A stretch of 64,000 nt of DNA from Janibacter anophelis NBRC 107843 (GTDB lineage Bacteria; Actinomycetota; Actinomycetes; Actinomycetales; Dermatophilaceae). Of the stretch, positions 41,044 to 51,739 are shown in pieces (position 1 is the first letter of the stretch; the number at the start of each line of letters is the position of its first letter). The stretch spans positions 1 to 64,000 of the forward strand of contig NZ_BCSQ01000003.1 of NCBI RefSeq assembly GCF_001570945.1. The letters are read 5' to 3'. Below the pieces are notes generated by a model, which saw nothing but the letters and a program-made list of their open reading frames with translations, was not told the origin of the DNA and made no database searches. The position numbers and the translations under genes were made by a program.

Positions 41044-42888
41044 TCAGTCGACCTTGCGCGCGGCGCCCTTGTCGGCGGACTGGGCGAACTTCGCGAAGAT
41101 ATTCAGCGCGGGCGTGACGTGGCGGTCACGCGGGGCGGCGGGGGCCCACCCCTTCGCGTCCTGCTCGGTGCGGCGCCGGGCGAGCTCCTCGTCGTCGACG
41201 AGCAGGTTGACCCGACGACCGGGGATGTCGAACTCGATGACGTCGCCGTCCCGGACCAGGCCGATCGCGCCGCCGGAGGCGGCCTCCGGGGAGACGTGCC
41301 CGATCGACAGTCCAGAGGAACCGCCGGAGAAGCGGCCGTCGGTGATCAGGGCGCACTTCGGGCCCAGACCGGTGCCCTTGAGGTAGGAGGTCGGGTAGAG
41401 CATCTCCTGCATGCCGGGGCCGCCCTTGGGGCCCTCGTAGCGGATGACGACGACCTCGCCCTCCTGCACCTGCTTGGAAAGGATCATCTCGACGGCCGCA
41501 TCCTGGGACTCGGCGACGCGGGCCGGCCCGGAGAAGTTCCACTGGTGCTCGGGCACGCCGGCGGTCTTGACGATGCACCCGTCCGGGGCGAGGTTGCCGG
41601 TGAGGACGGCCAGGCCCCCTTCGCTCGTGTAGGCGTGCTCGACGGAGCGGATGCACCCGTCCTCGCCATCGGTGTCGAGGCTCGACCACCGGTTGGTGGA
41701 GGAGAAGGCCTGCGTCGTGCGCACCCCACCGGGGGCAGCGTGGAAGAGCTCGGTCGCCTTGCCCGTCGCCAGCCCGGAGCGGATGTCCCAGTCCGAGAGC
41801 CACGACTCGAGGTCGGGGCTGTGCACCGAGCGCACGCTCGTGTCGAGCATCCCACCGCGGTGCAGCTCGCCGAGGATCGCGGGGATGCCGCCGGCGCGGT
41901 GCACGTCCTCCATGTAGTAGTCGCCGCTGTTGGGGGCCACCTTGACCAGGCACGGGGTGACCCGCGAGAGCGCGTCGATGTCGTGCTGGTCGAAGTCGAC
42001 GCCGGCCTCCTGCGCGGCCGCGAGCAGGTGGAGGATCGTGTTGGTCGAGCCGCCCATGGCGATGTCCAGGCGCATGGCATTGGCGAAGGCGGGCTTCGTC
42101 GCGATCGAGCGCGGCAGCACCGACGCGTCGTCGTTGTCGTAGTAGTCGCGGCACAGGTCGACCACGAGGCGGCCGGCGTCGAGGAAGAGGTCCCGGCGGG
42201 CGCTCGCAGTCGCCAGCGTCGAGCCGTTGCCGGGGAGGGAGAGGCCAAGGGCCTCGGTCAGGCAGTTCATCGAGTTGGCGGTGAACATGCCCGAGCAGGA
42301 CCCGCAGGTCGGGCAGGCGGACTGCTCGATCGCGGTGATCTCGTCGTCGGAGACGTTCTCGTCGACGGCCTTGACCATCGCGTCGACGAGGTCGAGCCGG
42401 GTGAAGGTCTCGCCGTCGTCGCCGATGATCGCCTTGCCGGCCTCCATCGGGCCGCCGGAGACGAAGACGGTGGGGATGTTCAGCCGCAGCGCGGCCAGGA
42501 GCATGCCGGGCGTGATCTTGTCGCAGTTGGAGATGCACACCAGGGCGTCGGCGCAGTGCGCGTTGACCATGTACTCGATCGAGTCGGCGATGACCTCACG
42601 GCTCGGCAGCGAGTAGAGCATGCCGTCGTGGCCCATCGCGATGCCGTCGTCGACGGCGATGGTGTTGAACTCCTTGCCGACTCCCCCGGCCTCCTCGACG
42701 GCGCCGGCGACGAGCTGGCCCATGTCCTTGAGGTGGACGTGCCCGGGGACGAACTGGGTGAAGGAGTTGGCGATCGCGACGATCGGCTTGCCGAAGTCAC
42801 CCTCTCCCATGCCCGTCGCACGCCAGAGCGCGCGGGCACCGGCCATGTTGCGTCCGTGGGTCGTGGTGCGGGATCGAAGCTGCGGCAT
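41044..42888 (-). CDS. ilvD: Dihydroxy-acid dehydratase
   Basis: Iron-sulfur dehydratase of the valine and isoleucine pathways, making the 2-keto acids that IlvE aminates. The 614-residue length and the cysteines in [12 protein letters not shown] and [17 protein letters not shown] identify the cluster site. [20 protein letters not shown] and [17 protein letters not shown] are further family blocks. The ATG start lies six bases after TACCGT, so the mRNA is leaderless. On the same strand as leuB, 74 bases upstream, but leuB has its own -10 box. Confidence 0.97.
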   Translation of the reverse strand: MPQLRSRTTTHGRNMAGARALWRATGMGEGDFGKPIVAIANSFTQFVPGHVHLKDMGQLVAGAVEEAGGVGKEFNTIAVDDGIAMGHDGMLYSLPSREVIADSIEYMVNAHCADALVCISNCDKITPGMLLAALRLNIPTVFVSGGPMEAGKAIIGDDGETFTRLDLVDAMVKAVDENVSDDEITAIEQSACPTCGSCSGMFTANSMNCLTEALGLSLPGNGSTLATASARRDLFLDAGRLVVDLCRDYYDNDDASVLPRSIATKPAFANAMRLDIAMGGSTNTILHLLAAAQEAGVDFDQHDIDALSRVTPCLVKVAPNSGDYYMEDVHRAGGIPAILGELHRGGMLDTSVRSVHSPDLESWLSDWDIRSGLATGKATELFHAAPGGVRTTQAFSSTNRWSSLDTDGEDGCIRSVEHAYTSEGGLAVLTGNLAPDGCIVKTAGVPEHQWNFSGPARVAESQDAAVEMILSKQVQEGEVVVIRYEGPKGGPGMQEMLYPTSYLKGTGLGPKCALITDGRFSGGSSGLSIGHVSPEAASGGAIGLVRDGDVIEFDIPGRRVNLLVDDEELARRRTEQDAKGWAPAAPRDRHVTPALNIFAKFAQSADKGAARKVD

Positions 42889-42894
42889 GACACC

Positions 42895-42900
42895 ACGGTA
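42895..42900 (-). promoter_or_regulatory. Leaderless -10 box for ilvD
   Basis: TACCGT on the minus strand ends six bases before the ilvD ATG. Confidence 0.55.
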
Positions 42901-42986
42901 GTTCGCCGTTCCGGGGACTGATACCGCGTCTCAGTCCCCGGCCGGTCCGCTCACCCCGTGGACTGGTCGTCACCGTGGGGACGTAC

Positions 42987-43021
42987 GACGCGGCCGCCCC
43001 CGGATCGGGGGCGGCCGCGTC
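42987..43021 (-). terminator. Strong terminator hairpin of the small ORF
   Basis: Perfect 16-bp arms beginning GACGCGGCCGCCCCCG with a GAT loop. It lies 18 bases past the stop codon of a 26-residue reading frame and separates it from the ilvD promoter. Confidence 0.75.
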
Positions 43022-43039
43022 GATGTGCGTGGGTGCGGG

Positions 43040-43120
43040 TCAGTCCCGGCTGCCCTGCTCGCGGCGGTCCAGGCTCTCCTGGAGCGCGCGGCGGGCCTCG
43101 GTGGTGGCCTCGTCGGTCAT
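43040..43120 (-). CDS. Small 26-residue protein, function unknown
   Basis: A short reading frame starting MTDEATTEARRALQESLD and ending in Arg/Gln/Gly/Ser/Arg/Asp. Three things support it as real: a good ribosome-binding site (GAGGAG about five bases before the ATG), a strong terminator just past its stop, and an amphipathic helical composition. Its short charged helix is typical of small regulatory or stability proteins, but I recognise no family. It stands alone between ilvD and the next plus-strand gene. Confidence 0.5.
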   Translation of the reverse strand: MTDEATTEARRALQESLDRREQGSRD

Positions 43121-43268
43121 GACGACTCCTCGTGCGTGCGTGGTGGATCAGGTGCGGGCACGACATGGGTGGGAGTGCCGAAGGGGACGGGGCCGGGTGG
43201 GCGCCGACCGCACGACGGTACGCCGCTCGGGACGCGCGACGGAACGCCCTGTCCAGTCCGTGGACCGG

Positions 43269-43414
43269 GTCTCGAGGCTCGGGCGCGGGCGCCCTCACAC
43301 CTCGACCAACGTTGGGAGCCCCCCACCCCCACGCTGGCTGAGGAGCGAGGAACGAGCCTCGAAGCCACAGGTCTCGAGGCTCGGGCGCGAACGCCCTCGC
43401 ACCTCGACCAGCGT
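43269..43414. repeat. Two 44-base direct repeats (family D)
   Basis: Copies at 43269-43312 and 43371-43414 start CTCGAGGCTCGGGCGCG and end ACCTCGACCA.CGT, with four or so differences. A short fragment CCCTCGACCAACGT (43422-43435) looks like a third, partial copy. They occupy the otherwise gene-free gap of about 340 bases between the small ORF and the next gene. Function unknown; such intergenic repeats are common in related genera. Confidence 0.75.
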
Positions 43415-43449
43415 CCGTTGTCCCTCGACCAACGTCAGGTGTCTCGTCG

Positions 43450-43455
43450 TACGGT
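43450..43455 (+). promoter_or_regulatory. Leaderless -10 box for the 208-residue gene
   Basis: TACGGT ends seven bases before the ATG at 43463. The intervening GGAGGGG is also a fair ribosome-binding site but too close to the start. Confidence 0.5.
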
Positions 43456-43462
43456 GGAGGGG

Positions 43463-44089
43463 ATGCATCCCGCCGACTACCCGTGGACCGTGCCCGCCGT
43501 GACCGGCGTGGTGTGGCCGGACGGGATCGAGGTCGGGGACCTCCCTTCGCCCGACGCACTGGCCGCCCGCACGCCGGTCGTCGCCGTCGGGTCCAATGCC
43601 TCCCCCGCCGTCCTCGTCGCGAAGCTCGGCGACCTCCTCGCCACCGGACTGCCCGTCGCGCCGGCGGTGGTCACCGACCTGACGGTGGGGCACTTCGCGC
43701 AGGTGGCGGCGCGCGGTTTCGTCGCGGCCGCGCCCGCACGCTCCCCCGGTGCACGCCGCGAGCTGTCGGTCGGCTGGTTCGACGACGCGCAGCTCGCGGC
43801 GCTCGATCTGACCGAGCCCAACTACCGCCGCGAGGTCCTCACCTCCGCGTGCACGTGGGCCGGGGGCGAGGTGGTCGGGGCACAGGTCTACGTCTCCTCA
43901 CACGGTCTGCTGGCGGACGAAGGGGAGGTCCTCCCCCTTCGTCCCCAGGCCGAGGTGCTCGCCTGGCTGGGCCGGCGTCTGCCGGACCTGGCCCACGAGC
44001 TCACCCACGACCGCCTCGTCGACCTCGACGTGCGCGAGCGCGTGCGCCTGGCGCTCATCGAGAGGGGCCTGGTCACCCACCCCTGGTGA
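43463..44089 (+). CDS. Uncharacterised protein, possible gamma-glutamylcyclotransferase-like fold
   Basis: A 208-residue protein with the segment VVAVGSNASPAVLVAKLGDL near residue 40. The GSN here resembles the YGSN loop of gamma-glutamylcyclotransferase-like folds. Later segments VAAAPARSPGARRELSVGWF and LTEPNYRREVLTSACTW fit a compact beta-barrel, but the expected catalytic glutamate of that family is not clearly placed. No signal peptide. It is followed by the ABC exporter gene at 51 bases, but that gene has its own -10. Function unassigned. Confidence 0.5.
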   Translation: MHPADYPWTVPAVTGVVWPDGIEVGDLPSPDALAARTPVVAVGSNASPAVLVAKLGDLLATGLPVAPAVVTDLTVGHFAQVAARGFVAAAPARSPGARRELSVGWFDDAQLAALDLTEPNYRREVLTSACTWAGGEVVGAQVYVSSHGLLADEGEVLPLRPQAEVLAWLGRRLPDLAHELTHDRLVDLDVRERVRLALIERGLVTHPW

Positions 44090-44125
44090 ACCAGAAATTC
44101 GGAGGCGCGTGTCGGTGGGTGGACA

Positions 44126-44131
44126 TAGCCT
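44126..44131 (+). promoter_or_regulatory. Candidate leaderless -10 box for the ABC exporter
   Basis: TAGCCT ends nine bases before the ATG. The nearby TTGACA at 44131 is too close to the start to be a -35. Confidence 0.45.
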
Positions 44132-44140
44132 TGACAGGCC

Positions 44141-47100
44141 ATGACCCAGACCCTCGAGCGGACCGCAGTACCGCCTCCCACGACCACCCGACCGACTCCC
44201 CCGGAGCGCACCGTCAACTGGCGACGCATGCGCTCGCCTGCCGCGGGCGCCGCGCTCGCGTGCTCGGCCGTCGCCGCGGTGCTGCTCACCCTCGGCACGG
44301 TCGTCGTCGGTCGGCTCGCGGAGGACCCGACCACCCGACTCGTCCAGCTGCTCGCCCTGCTCCTCATCGGCGGCGCGGTCATCGACAACGTCGGCAAGGT
44401 CATCTGGGTCGGCCTGTCCGACCGCGCCGAGGGCGTGCTGCGCGACGACCTGCTCGACGCCGCCCTCGCCCAGCCCGTCGCGACGCTCTCCGAGCAGGCC
44501 GCCGGCGAGATCCTCGACCGGGTCGACGACGACACCCACGAGGTCGGCAACCTCATGCGGTGGCAGGTGTGGATGTTCGCGCGCACCTCCTTCTCCGTGC
44601 TGCCGATGTGGATCGTCGCGGGCATCACGTGGTGGCCCGCGTGGCTGCTCTTCCCGCTGCTCGGCGGGGTCACGGCCGTCGCCGTCCGTCCCCTCCTGGG
44701 CGAGATCTCCCGGCGCAAGGTCATCGAGGAGATGGCCTGGACCGACCACGCCAGCGCCCTCGAGGAGGGCATCGCCGGTCGCGACGACCTGCGCACCAGC
44801 CTGGGTCAGGCCCACATGCTCCAGCGCCTCGCGACGCTCACCGCGCGGGTGCACGCGCGCTTCGCCGACGTCGTCGTCCTCGAGAGCCGGCTGGCCCGCC
44901 GGGCCGGCCTGCTGCTGCACTCCCTGCTCGCCGGCATCGGCGTCGCGGGGATCGCGCTGGCCGTCGGTGGCGCGCTGTCCGTGGGTGAGCTCGTCACGCT
45001 CTTCATCGTCACGTCGACCTTCGTCGGACTCGTCGGCCAGCTCTCCCACCAGCTGCCCGACCTGCAGGCCGGTCTGGGCGCCGTGATCCGGTTGCGCCAG
45101 ATGCTCGCGGTCGAGCCGGAGCCGCAGGGGGGCGCCCCCGTCCCCGCCGGCGCCGAGCTGTCCGTCGAGGTCCGCGGGCTCGACTTCTCCTACAGCGAGG
45201 GCAGCTTCGCGCTGCGCGACGTGACCTTCGCCTGCCCGGCCGGCGAGACCGTCGCCCTCGTCGGGCGGACCGGGTCGGGCAAGTCGACCCTGGCGTCCTT
45301 CGTCTCCCGGGCGGTCGAGCCGCCCCGGGGCAGCGTCTTCGTCGGCGGGGTCGACGTGCGCGACATCGACCTCGAGCAGCTGCGCACCGACGTCGGCGTC
45401 GTCACGCAGCGCACCGAGATCATCGCCGGCTCGCTCGCCGACAACATCACCCTCTTCGACGACACCCCGCGCGAGGACGTCGTCGCAGCCGTCACCGAGC
45501 TCGGCCTGGCCGACTGGGTCGACGGGCTGCCCGACGGGCTCGACACCCTCCTCGGGCCCGGGGGCACGACCCTCTCGGCCGGTGAGGAGCAGCTCGTCGC
45601 CTTCGCCCGCCTGCTCGTGCGCGACGTGCGGGTCGTCGTCCTCGACGAGGCGACCGCCCGCATGGACCCGCTCACCGAGCGCCGGGTCGTCTCGGCCTCG
45701 GACCGCCTGCTCGTCGGCCGCACCGGCATCCTCATCGCCCACCGGCTCAACACCATCGAGCGCGCGCCGCACGTCGTGGTCCTCGACCACGGGCGGGTCA
45801 TCCAGCAGGGTCGGCGCATCGACCTGGCGCGCGAGCCCGGCCCCTTCCGCAGCCTGCTGCTCGACAGCCGGGCCGAGTCCGACACCGACGTGCCGTCCGC
45901 GGAGGGGCACGTCGACCACGCGGACCTCGACCCGGTCGGCGGGCGTCGCCGCACGACGACGCCTCCCGAGGTGCCAGAGGTCGGCGACGGGCCGTCGCTC
46001 GGGCGCGGCATCGCCCACGCCCTGTCGGTCAAGCCGCAGTGGGGCATCGCCGGTGCCCTCTGCTTCCTCGCCATGTCCCTGCTCGGGGCCCAGGGGGCGA
46101 TCACGGGTCTCGTCTGGGGCCGCGCGATCGAGGACCTGCAGGCCGGGCGCACGCCCACGCTGCTCGGTCTCGCCCTCGTCGCGTGCCTGCTCGTCGTCCC
46201 CTTCCTCACGTCGCAGGCCTTCTTCCGCTACCCGCGGTGGTGGATCGAGGTCATGCTGCGCACCCGCTTCGCCGTGCTCGTGGGTCAGACCCGCGCCGAG
46301 CGGCTGCCGCGCACGCCCCCGGGCGAGGTCGTGGCCCGCTCGATGGACGCCGACCGCTACGCGCGGTACGCGGACCGGTGGGTCGACTTCATCAACGGCC
46401 TCGTCATCGCCGCGCTCACCGCGGTGCTCGCGGGCACCTGGGTCGCCGGCGCGGTCCTGCTGACCGTGATGGTCAGCTCGGCGCTGGCCGCGAGCCTGGG
46501 ACGGCCCGTGGCAGGTCGGTCGGCGGCCGCGGCCTCCCTCGCCCGCGCGCGCTTCGGCCGTGCCGTCGTCTCGGCGCTCGAGGCGGTCCGCACGGTCAAG
46601 CTGGCGGCGGCGACTCCCTTCGTCCGACGTCACCTGCGTCAGGTCGACGGTGGCCGCGTCGAGGCGGCGGTCAAGGAGCACCGCGTCCAGGCCGTGCTCG
46701 ACGCCGTCCCGCTCGTCATGGTCCAGTGCGGCGTCGTCGCGACGTGGTGGATCCACGTCGCGGGCGGCTGGGGCCTGGGCACGGCGATCCTCGTCTCCGG
46801 GGCAGTCGCGGGCTTCGACTGGTTCGGTCGCGTCGCGAGCATGGTCGTCACCGAGGCGCCGGGCACCCGGGCCTGGCAGGTCGAGACCGCGCGCTTCGCC
46901 GGTGGGGTCGACCTGATGGACCTGCCCGAGGGCGTGGACCTCGTCGAGGGCGTCTCGCCGGCGCCCGTCGCCGGTGAGCGCGAGCCCCTGCGCCGCCTCG
47001 AGCTGCGCGACGTCACCGTCGTCCACGACGACGGCACGATCGGGGCCAGCGACATCGACCTGACCGTCGACGCCGGTGAGCTCGTGCTGCTCGTCGGGCA

Positions 47101-47668
47101 GGTCGGCTCGGGCAAGTCGAGCCTGCTCGCCTCGCTCGCCGGTCTCGTCGACCACCGCGGCGAGGTGCTGTGGAACGGCACTGCCGTCACCGACCCGCAG
47201 CGGGTGCTGCGGCCCGGACGAGTAGCGCACGTCGCGCAGGTGCCGCGGGTGCTGTCGGGGACCTTCGTCGACAACGTGCGGCTCGGGCACGAGCGTCCGC
47301 TCGACGCCCCCATCGGGTTGGCGCGGATGAGCGAGGACGTCTCTGCCGCAGGCGGGCCCGACTCGCTCGTCGGCCACCGCGGGGTGCGCCTGTCCGGCGG
47401 CCAGGTGCAGCGACTGGCGTTGGCCCGTGCGCTGGCGACCGAGGCCGAGCTGCTGCTCGCCGACGACGTCTCCTCCGCCCTCGACGCCACGACCGAGATC
47501 GACCTGTGGCGCGGCCTGCGCGAGCGAGGCGCGACCGTCATCGGCGCGACCTCCAAGCGCGCGGCGCTCGAGCAGGCGGACCGGGTCGTCGTCCTCGACG
47601 GTGGCCGCGCGGTCGCCACCGGCACCTGGGCGCAGCTCTCCCCCGCCTGGGGGCACCTCGCCGGCTGA
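44141..47668 (+). CDS. Fused ABC exporter, TMD-NBD-TMD-NBD
   Basis: A single 1175-residue chain with the domains of a full heterodimeric exporter. Half 1: membrane domain to about 340, Walker A GRTGSGKST at 375-383, degenerate signature LSAGE near 478, Walker B with E503 and switch histidine H534. Half 2: membrane domain about 620-900, Walker A GQVGSGKSS (K992), canonical LSGGQ near 1084, Walker B LLLADD where the catalytic glutamate is aspartate, and no switch histidine (ATSKR). The two sites are thus one canonical (NBD1 Walker A/B with NBD2 signature) and one degenerate, as in heterodimers such as TmrAB. Substrate unknown; the ilv neighbours give no clue. Confidence 0.9.
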   Translation: MTQTLERTAVPPPTTTRPTPPERTVNWRRMRSPAAGAALACSAVAAVLLTLGTVVVGRLAEDPTTRLVQLLALLLIGGAVIDNVGKVIWVGLSDRAEGVLRDDLLDAALAQPVATLSEQAAGEILDRVDDDTHEVGNLMRWQVWMFARTSFSVLPMWIVAGITWWPAWLLFPLLGGVTAVAVRPLLGEISRRKVIEEMAWTDHASALEEGIAGRDDLRTSLGQAHMLQRLATLTARVHARFADVVVLESRLARRAGLLLHSLLAGIGVAGIALAVGGALSVGELVTLFIVTSTFVGLVGQLSHQLPDLQAGLGAVIRLRQMLAVEPEPQGGAPVPAGAELSVEVRGLDFSYSEGSFALRDVTFACPAGETVALVGRTGSGKSTLASFVSRAVEPPRGSVFVGGVDVRDIDLEQLRTDVGVVTQRTEIIAGSLADNITLFDDTPREDVVAAVTELGLADWVDGLPDGLDTLLGPGGTTLSAGEEQLVAFARLLVRDVRVVVLDEATARMDPLTERRVVSASDRLLVGRTGILIAHRLNTIERAPHVVVLDHGRVIQQGRRIDLAREPGPFRSLLLDSRAESDTDVPSAEGHVDHADLDPVGGRRRTTTPPEVPEVGDGPSLGRGIAHALSVKPQWGIAGALCFLAMSLLGAQGAITGLVWGRAIEDLQAGRTPTLLGLALVACLLVVPFLTSQAFFRYPRWWIEVMLRTRFAVLVGQTRAERLPRTPPGEVVARSMDADRYARYADRWVDFINGLVIAALTAVLAGTWVAGAVLLTVMVSSALAASLGRPVAGRSAAAASLARARFGRAVVSALEAVRTVKLAAATPFVRRHLRQVDGGRVEAAVKEHRVQAVLDAVPLVMVQCGVVATWWIHVAGGWGLGTAILVSGAVAGFDWFGRVASMVVTEAPGTRAWQVETARFAGGVDLMDLPEGVDLVEGVSPAPVAGEREPLRRLELRDVTVVHDDGTIGASDIDLTVDAGELVLLVGQVGSGKSSLLASLAGLVDHRGEVLWNGTAVTDPQRVLRPGRVAHVAQVPRVLSGTFVDNVRLGHERPLDAPIGLARMSEDVSAAGGPDSLVGHRGVRLSGGQVQRLALARALATEAELLLADDVSSALDATTEIDLWRGLRERGATVIGATSKRAALEQADRVVVLDGGRAVATGTWAQLSPAWGHLAG

Positions 47669-47699
47669 GGGCACTCGCCCCCTCCCCCCTCCCCCCGCG

Positions 47700-47746
47700 A
47701 TTGGAGGTAACCGCGCTGACGAATCACCTGCGCGTATACCTCCAAT
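47700..47746. repeat. Repeat family B, diverged third copy
   Basis: ATTGGAGGTA and TACCTCCAAT form perfect 10-bp outer arms, with GCGC pairs inside. GACGAATCACCTGCGCGTATACC matches the core of the vapBC-flanking repeats over about 25 positions. It lies between convergent ABC and ilvC genes. Confidence 0.7.
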
Positions 47747-47779
47747 GGCGGGCCCCTGCGGTCGAGCCGGCGGGCATGA

Positions 47780-47823
47780 CGAAGGGGGCGTCCCCGGCTG
47801 GTGAGCCGGGTGACGCCCCTTCG
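47780..47823. terminator. Long hairpin between the exporter and ilvC
   Basis: CGAAGGGGGCGTC and CCCCGGCT on one side pair, with small bulges, with AGCCGGG and GACGCCCCTTCG on the other. One arm is a copy of the CGAAGGGGG word. It can end transcription from either convergent gene. Confidence 0.6.
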
Positions 47824-47904
47824 GGGACCCGCGCGGGGTGGCCGCGGCGGGTGGTCCTGTGAGCAGCGGGCTCGCTGGCGCTCGCTGCGATGCTCGCGCT
47901 CTCG

Positions 47905-49017
<1,113 letters not shown>

Positions 49018-49527
49018 TCAGTGTCTGGAACGGTCGGTGATCGAGCGGGGTCCGCGGCCGATGGCGACGACGCCCGACTGGACGAGCTCCTTGACGCCGT
49101 ACGGCTCGAGGATGTCGAGCATCGAGTTCAGCTTGTCGGCATTGCCGACGGCCTGCAGGACGATCGCGTCGGCGGTGGCGTCGACGATCTTGGCCTTGAA
49201 CATCTGCGCGGTCTCGAGGATGCCGCTGCGGCTCGTCGCGTCGGCCCGCACCTTGACGAGCACGACCTGGCTGTTCACCGAGGCGAGCGGGTCGAGCTCG
49301 ACGACCTTGAGCACCTCGACGAGCTTGTTCAGCTGCTTGGTCACCTGCTCCAGGGGCAGCAGGTCGACGTCGACGACGACGGTCATCCGGGAGACCTCGG
49401 GGTGCTCCGTGGGCCCGACGGCGAGCGAGTCGATGTTGAATCCCCTGCGGGAGAACAGCGCCGAGATCCGGGCGAGGACGCCGGGCTTGTTCTCCACGAG
49501 GACGGACAGGGTGTGCTTGGTGCTCAT
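49018..49527 (-). CDS. ilvN: Acetolactate synthase small (regulatory) subunit
   Basis: Binds the IlvB catalytic subunit, raises its activity and confers valine feedback inhibition. The N-terminal ACT domain reads HTLSVLVENKPGVLARISAL and the region FSRRGFNIDSLAVGPTE is diagnostic. The second half ARADATSRSGILETAQMFK-like sequence is the ALS_ss_C domain. 169 residues from the ATG at 49527, which lies 14 bases after the ilvB stop. Longer frames upstream overlap ilvB and are rejected. Confidence 0.96.
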   Translation of the reverse strand: MSTKHTLSVLVENKPGVLARISALFSRRGFNIDSLAVGPTEHPEVSRMTVVVDVDLLPLEQVTKQLNKLVEVLKVVELDPLASVNSQVVLVKVRADATSRSGILETAQMFKAKIVDATADAIVLQAVGNADKLNSMLDILEPYGVKELVQSGVVAIGRGPRSITDRSRH

Positions 49528-49541
49528 GCGTGGGTGCTCCC

Positions 49542-51443
49542 TCACTGGCCGTCGTGGTCGGCGTCGGTGTCCTGCTCGACCGCCTCGGACTCCTCGCGGT
49601 CCCACACGGGCGCGGCGTCACGGGCGGTCTGGATGGCGTCATTGCTCACGCCGGCGGGGACCATCGGCCACACCATGGCGTCGCGCTCGACGACGAAGTC
49701 GATGACGACCGGGCGGTCGTTGATCGCCATCGCCTGCTCGATCGTCGCGTCGAGGTCCTCGGGCCGCTCGCAGCGCAGGCCGACGCAGCCGTACGCCTCG
49801 GCGAGCTTGACGAAGTCGGGGATGCGGTTGCCGACCGACGTGTGCAGGTCGGTGTTGGAGTAGCGCTCGTTGTAGAACAGCGACTGCCACTGGCGCACCA
49901 TGCCCAGGCTCGAGTTGTTGATGACCGCGACCTTGATCGGGATGTCGTTGATGACGCAGGTCGCGAGCTCCTGGTTGGTCATCTGGAAGCAGCCGTCGCC
50001 GTCGATCGCCCACACGACCCGGTCGGGCTCACCGACCTTGGCCCCCATGGCGGCAGGCACCGAGTAGCCCATGGTGCCGGCACCACCGGAGTTGAGCCAC
50101 GAGTTGGGACGCTCGTAGCCGATGAACTGCGCGGCCCACATCTGGTGCTGACCGACGCCCGCGGCGTAGACGGCCTCGGGACCGGCGATCGCGCCGATGC
50201 GCTCGATGACGTGCTGCGGCATGAGGGCGCCCTCGTGCGCCGGGGTGTAACCGACGGGGTACTCCTGCGCCCACCCCTTCGTCGTGGTGACCCACCCGCG
50301 GTAGGTGTCGGGAGTGACCTGCCCGGCCTCTCCCTCCCCCGTCTCGATCGCCGCGATGAGCTCGCTGATGATCGCCTTGGCGTCACCGACGATCGGCACG
50401 TCGGCGACGCGGTTCTTCGAGATCTCCGCGGGGTCGATGTCGGCGTGGATGACCCGCGCGTCCGGGGCGAAGGACGAGAGCTGCCCCGTCACCCGGTCGT
50501 CGAAGCGCGCGCCGACCGCGATGATCAGGTCGCTGCGCTGCAGGCCGGTGACGGCTGCGACCGACCCGTGCATGCCCGGCATGCCCAGGTGGAGGGGGTG
50601 CCCGTCGGGGAAGGCGCCCCGGGCCATCAGGGTGGTGATGACCGGGATGCCCGTCAGCTCCGCCAGCCGGCGCAGCTCGGCGTGCGCGCCGGCGCGGATC
50701 ACGCCACCGCCGACGTAGAGGACCGGCTGGCGGCTGGCGGCCATGAGGCGCACGGCCTCACGGATCTGCTTGGCGTGCGGGCGCGTCACCGGGTGGTAAC
50801 CCGGCAGGTTGATCTGCGGCGGCCACGTGAAGGTGGTCGTGGCCTGCAGCGCGTCCTTGGCGATGTCGACGAGGACGGGGCCGGGTCGGCCGGTGCTCGC
50901 GATGTGGAAGGCCTCGGCGATGACCCGCGGGATGTCCGCGGCGTCGGTCACGAGGTAGTTGTGCTTGGTGATCGGCATCGTGATGCCGCGGATGTCCGCC
51001 TCCTGGAAGGCGTCGGTGCCGATGGCCGCGGACGCGACCTGCCCGGTGATCGCGACCATGGGCACGGAGTCCATGTGGGCGTCGGCGATGGCCGTGACGA
51101 GGTTGGTGGCACCGGGCCCGGAGGTGGCCATGCACACGCCGACCCGGCCGGTGGCCGATGCGTACCCCTCGGCCGCGTGGCCGGCGCCCTGCTCGTGGCG
51201 CACGAGGATGTGGCGGACCTTGGTCGAGTCCATCAGCGGGTCGTAGGCCGGCAGGATCGCGCCACCCGGGATGCCGAAGACGACATCGGCACCGACGTGC
51301 TCCAGGGCGAGGATCAGGCTCTTGGCGCCGGTCACCTGCTCCGGGGTCGCTCTGCTGGCCTCGGTCCGGCGCGCCATCGCGGCCGGGCTCGGGGTGCTGC
51401 TGCTCGTGTCAGTCACCGTGTGTCCTTCGGTTCGGCGTGCCAT
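49542..51443 (-). CDS. ilvB: Acetolactate synthase large subunit
   Basis: TPP- and FAD-dependent enzyme joining pyruvate with pyruvate or 2-ketobutyrate, the first common step of valine, leucine and isoleucine synthesis. Domain order is TPP-pyrimidine ([16 protein letters not shown], with E in [14 protein letters not shown]), central FAD-binding ([22 protein letters not shown]) and TPP-pyrophosphate domain ([20 protein letters not shown]). 633 residues. The ATG at 51443 has a perfect GGAGGA site seven bases upstream. The N-terminus repeats the hexapeptide MARRTE at residues 1 and 23, probably a short duplication. An attenuator and a leucine-rich leader peptide precede it. Confidence 0.97.
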   Translation of the reverse strand: MARRTEGHTVTDTSSSTPSPAAMARRTEASRATPEQVTGAKSLILALEHVGADVVFGIPGGAILPAYDPLMDSTKVRHILVRHEQGAGHAAEGYASATGRVGVCMATSGPGATNLVTAIADAHMDSVPMVAITGQVASAAIGTDAFQEADIRGITMPITKHNYLVTDAADIPRVIAEAFHIASTGRPGPVLVDIAKDALQATTTFTWPPQINLPGYHPVTRPHAKQIREAVRLMAASRQPVLYVGGGVIRAGAHAELRRLAELTGIPVITTLMARGAFPDGHPLHLGMPGMHGSVAAVTGLQRSDLIIAVGARFDDRVTGQLSSFAPDARVIHADIDPAEISKNRVADVPIVGDAKAIISELIAAIETGEGEAGQVTPDTYRGWVTTTKGWAQEYPVGYTPAHEGALMPQHVIERIGAIAGPEAVYAAGVGQHQMWAAQFIGYERPNSWLNSGGAGTMGYSVPAAMGAKVGEPDRVVWAIDGDGCFQMTNQELATCVINDIPIKVAVINNSSLGMVRQWQSLFYNERYSNTDLHTSVGNRIPDFVKLAEAYGCVGLRCERPEDLDATIEQAMAINDRPVVIDFVVERDAMVWPMVPAGVSNDAIQTARDAAPVWDREESEAVEQDTDADHDGQ

Positions 51444-51475
51444 CTGCTGGTCCTCCCTGATCCTCTCCCGGCATG

Positions 51476-51539
51476 AAAAAGCCCCTCAGTCCGGGTGCGG
51501 ACATGAAGGGCGCGCGCTACGTCGGCGACGGGTCGTCGC
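51476..51539 (-). promoter_or_regulatory. ilvBNC attenuator
   Basis: On the minus strand a short hairpin (GCGACG/CGTCGC, 51525-51539) abuts the leader stop. A longer terminator follows (51481-51511: stem GCCCTTCA/TGAGGGGC plus GTCCG/CGGAC) and ends in TTTTT (51476-51480). The arrangement is the same as at cimA. Confidence 0.8.
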
Positions 51540-51578
51540 TCAGGCAGCGCGCCGGGGAAGTACGAGGAGGAGGGCCAT
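51540..51578 (-). CDS. ilvB leader peptide MALLLVLPRRAA
   Basis: A 12-residue peptide with Leu-Leu-Leu-Val-Leu (codons CTC CTC CTC GTA CTT), so stalling would respond to leucine and valine supply. A TTGACA-N17-GAGAGT promoter ends six bases before its ATG, making the mRNA leaderless. Corynebacterial ilvBNC is known to be controlled by attenuation with a similar short leader. Confidence 0.85.
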   Translation of the reverse strand: MALLLVLPRRAA

Positions 51579-51584
51579 GCCCGT

Positions 51585-51613
51585 ACTCTCTCCCGCCGCC
51601 CGCCCCGTGTCAA
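51585..51613 (-). promoter_or_regulatory. ilvBNC promoter
   Basis: A perfect TTGACA -35 (51608-51613) and GAGAGT -10 (51585-51590), 17 bases apart, read on the minus strand. The transcript start should coincide with the leader peptide ATG. Confidence 0.7.
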
Positions 51614-51739
51614 CGCTTGAGACAGCAGCATCCACGATGCGGACATGGACGAAGGGTGTGGCCCCGGACCGGAGGAGTCGCGAAGGGGGTGCGCCGGAAT
51701 TCGCGTGACAGGCACCGCCCGCGGCGGGAGGCTGCCTCC

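Noticed and set aside
44131-44136. TTGACA as -35 of the exporter gene
   Set aside because: It is five bases from the ATG, too close. The TAGCCT just upstream is the likelier -10.
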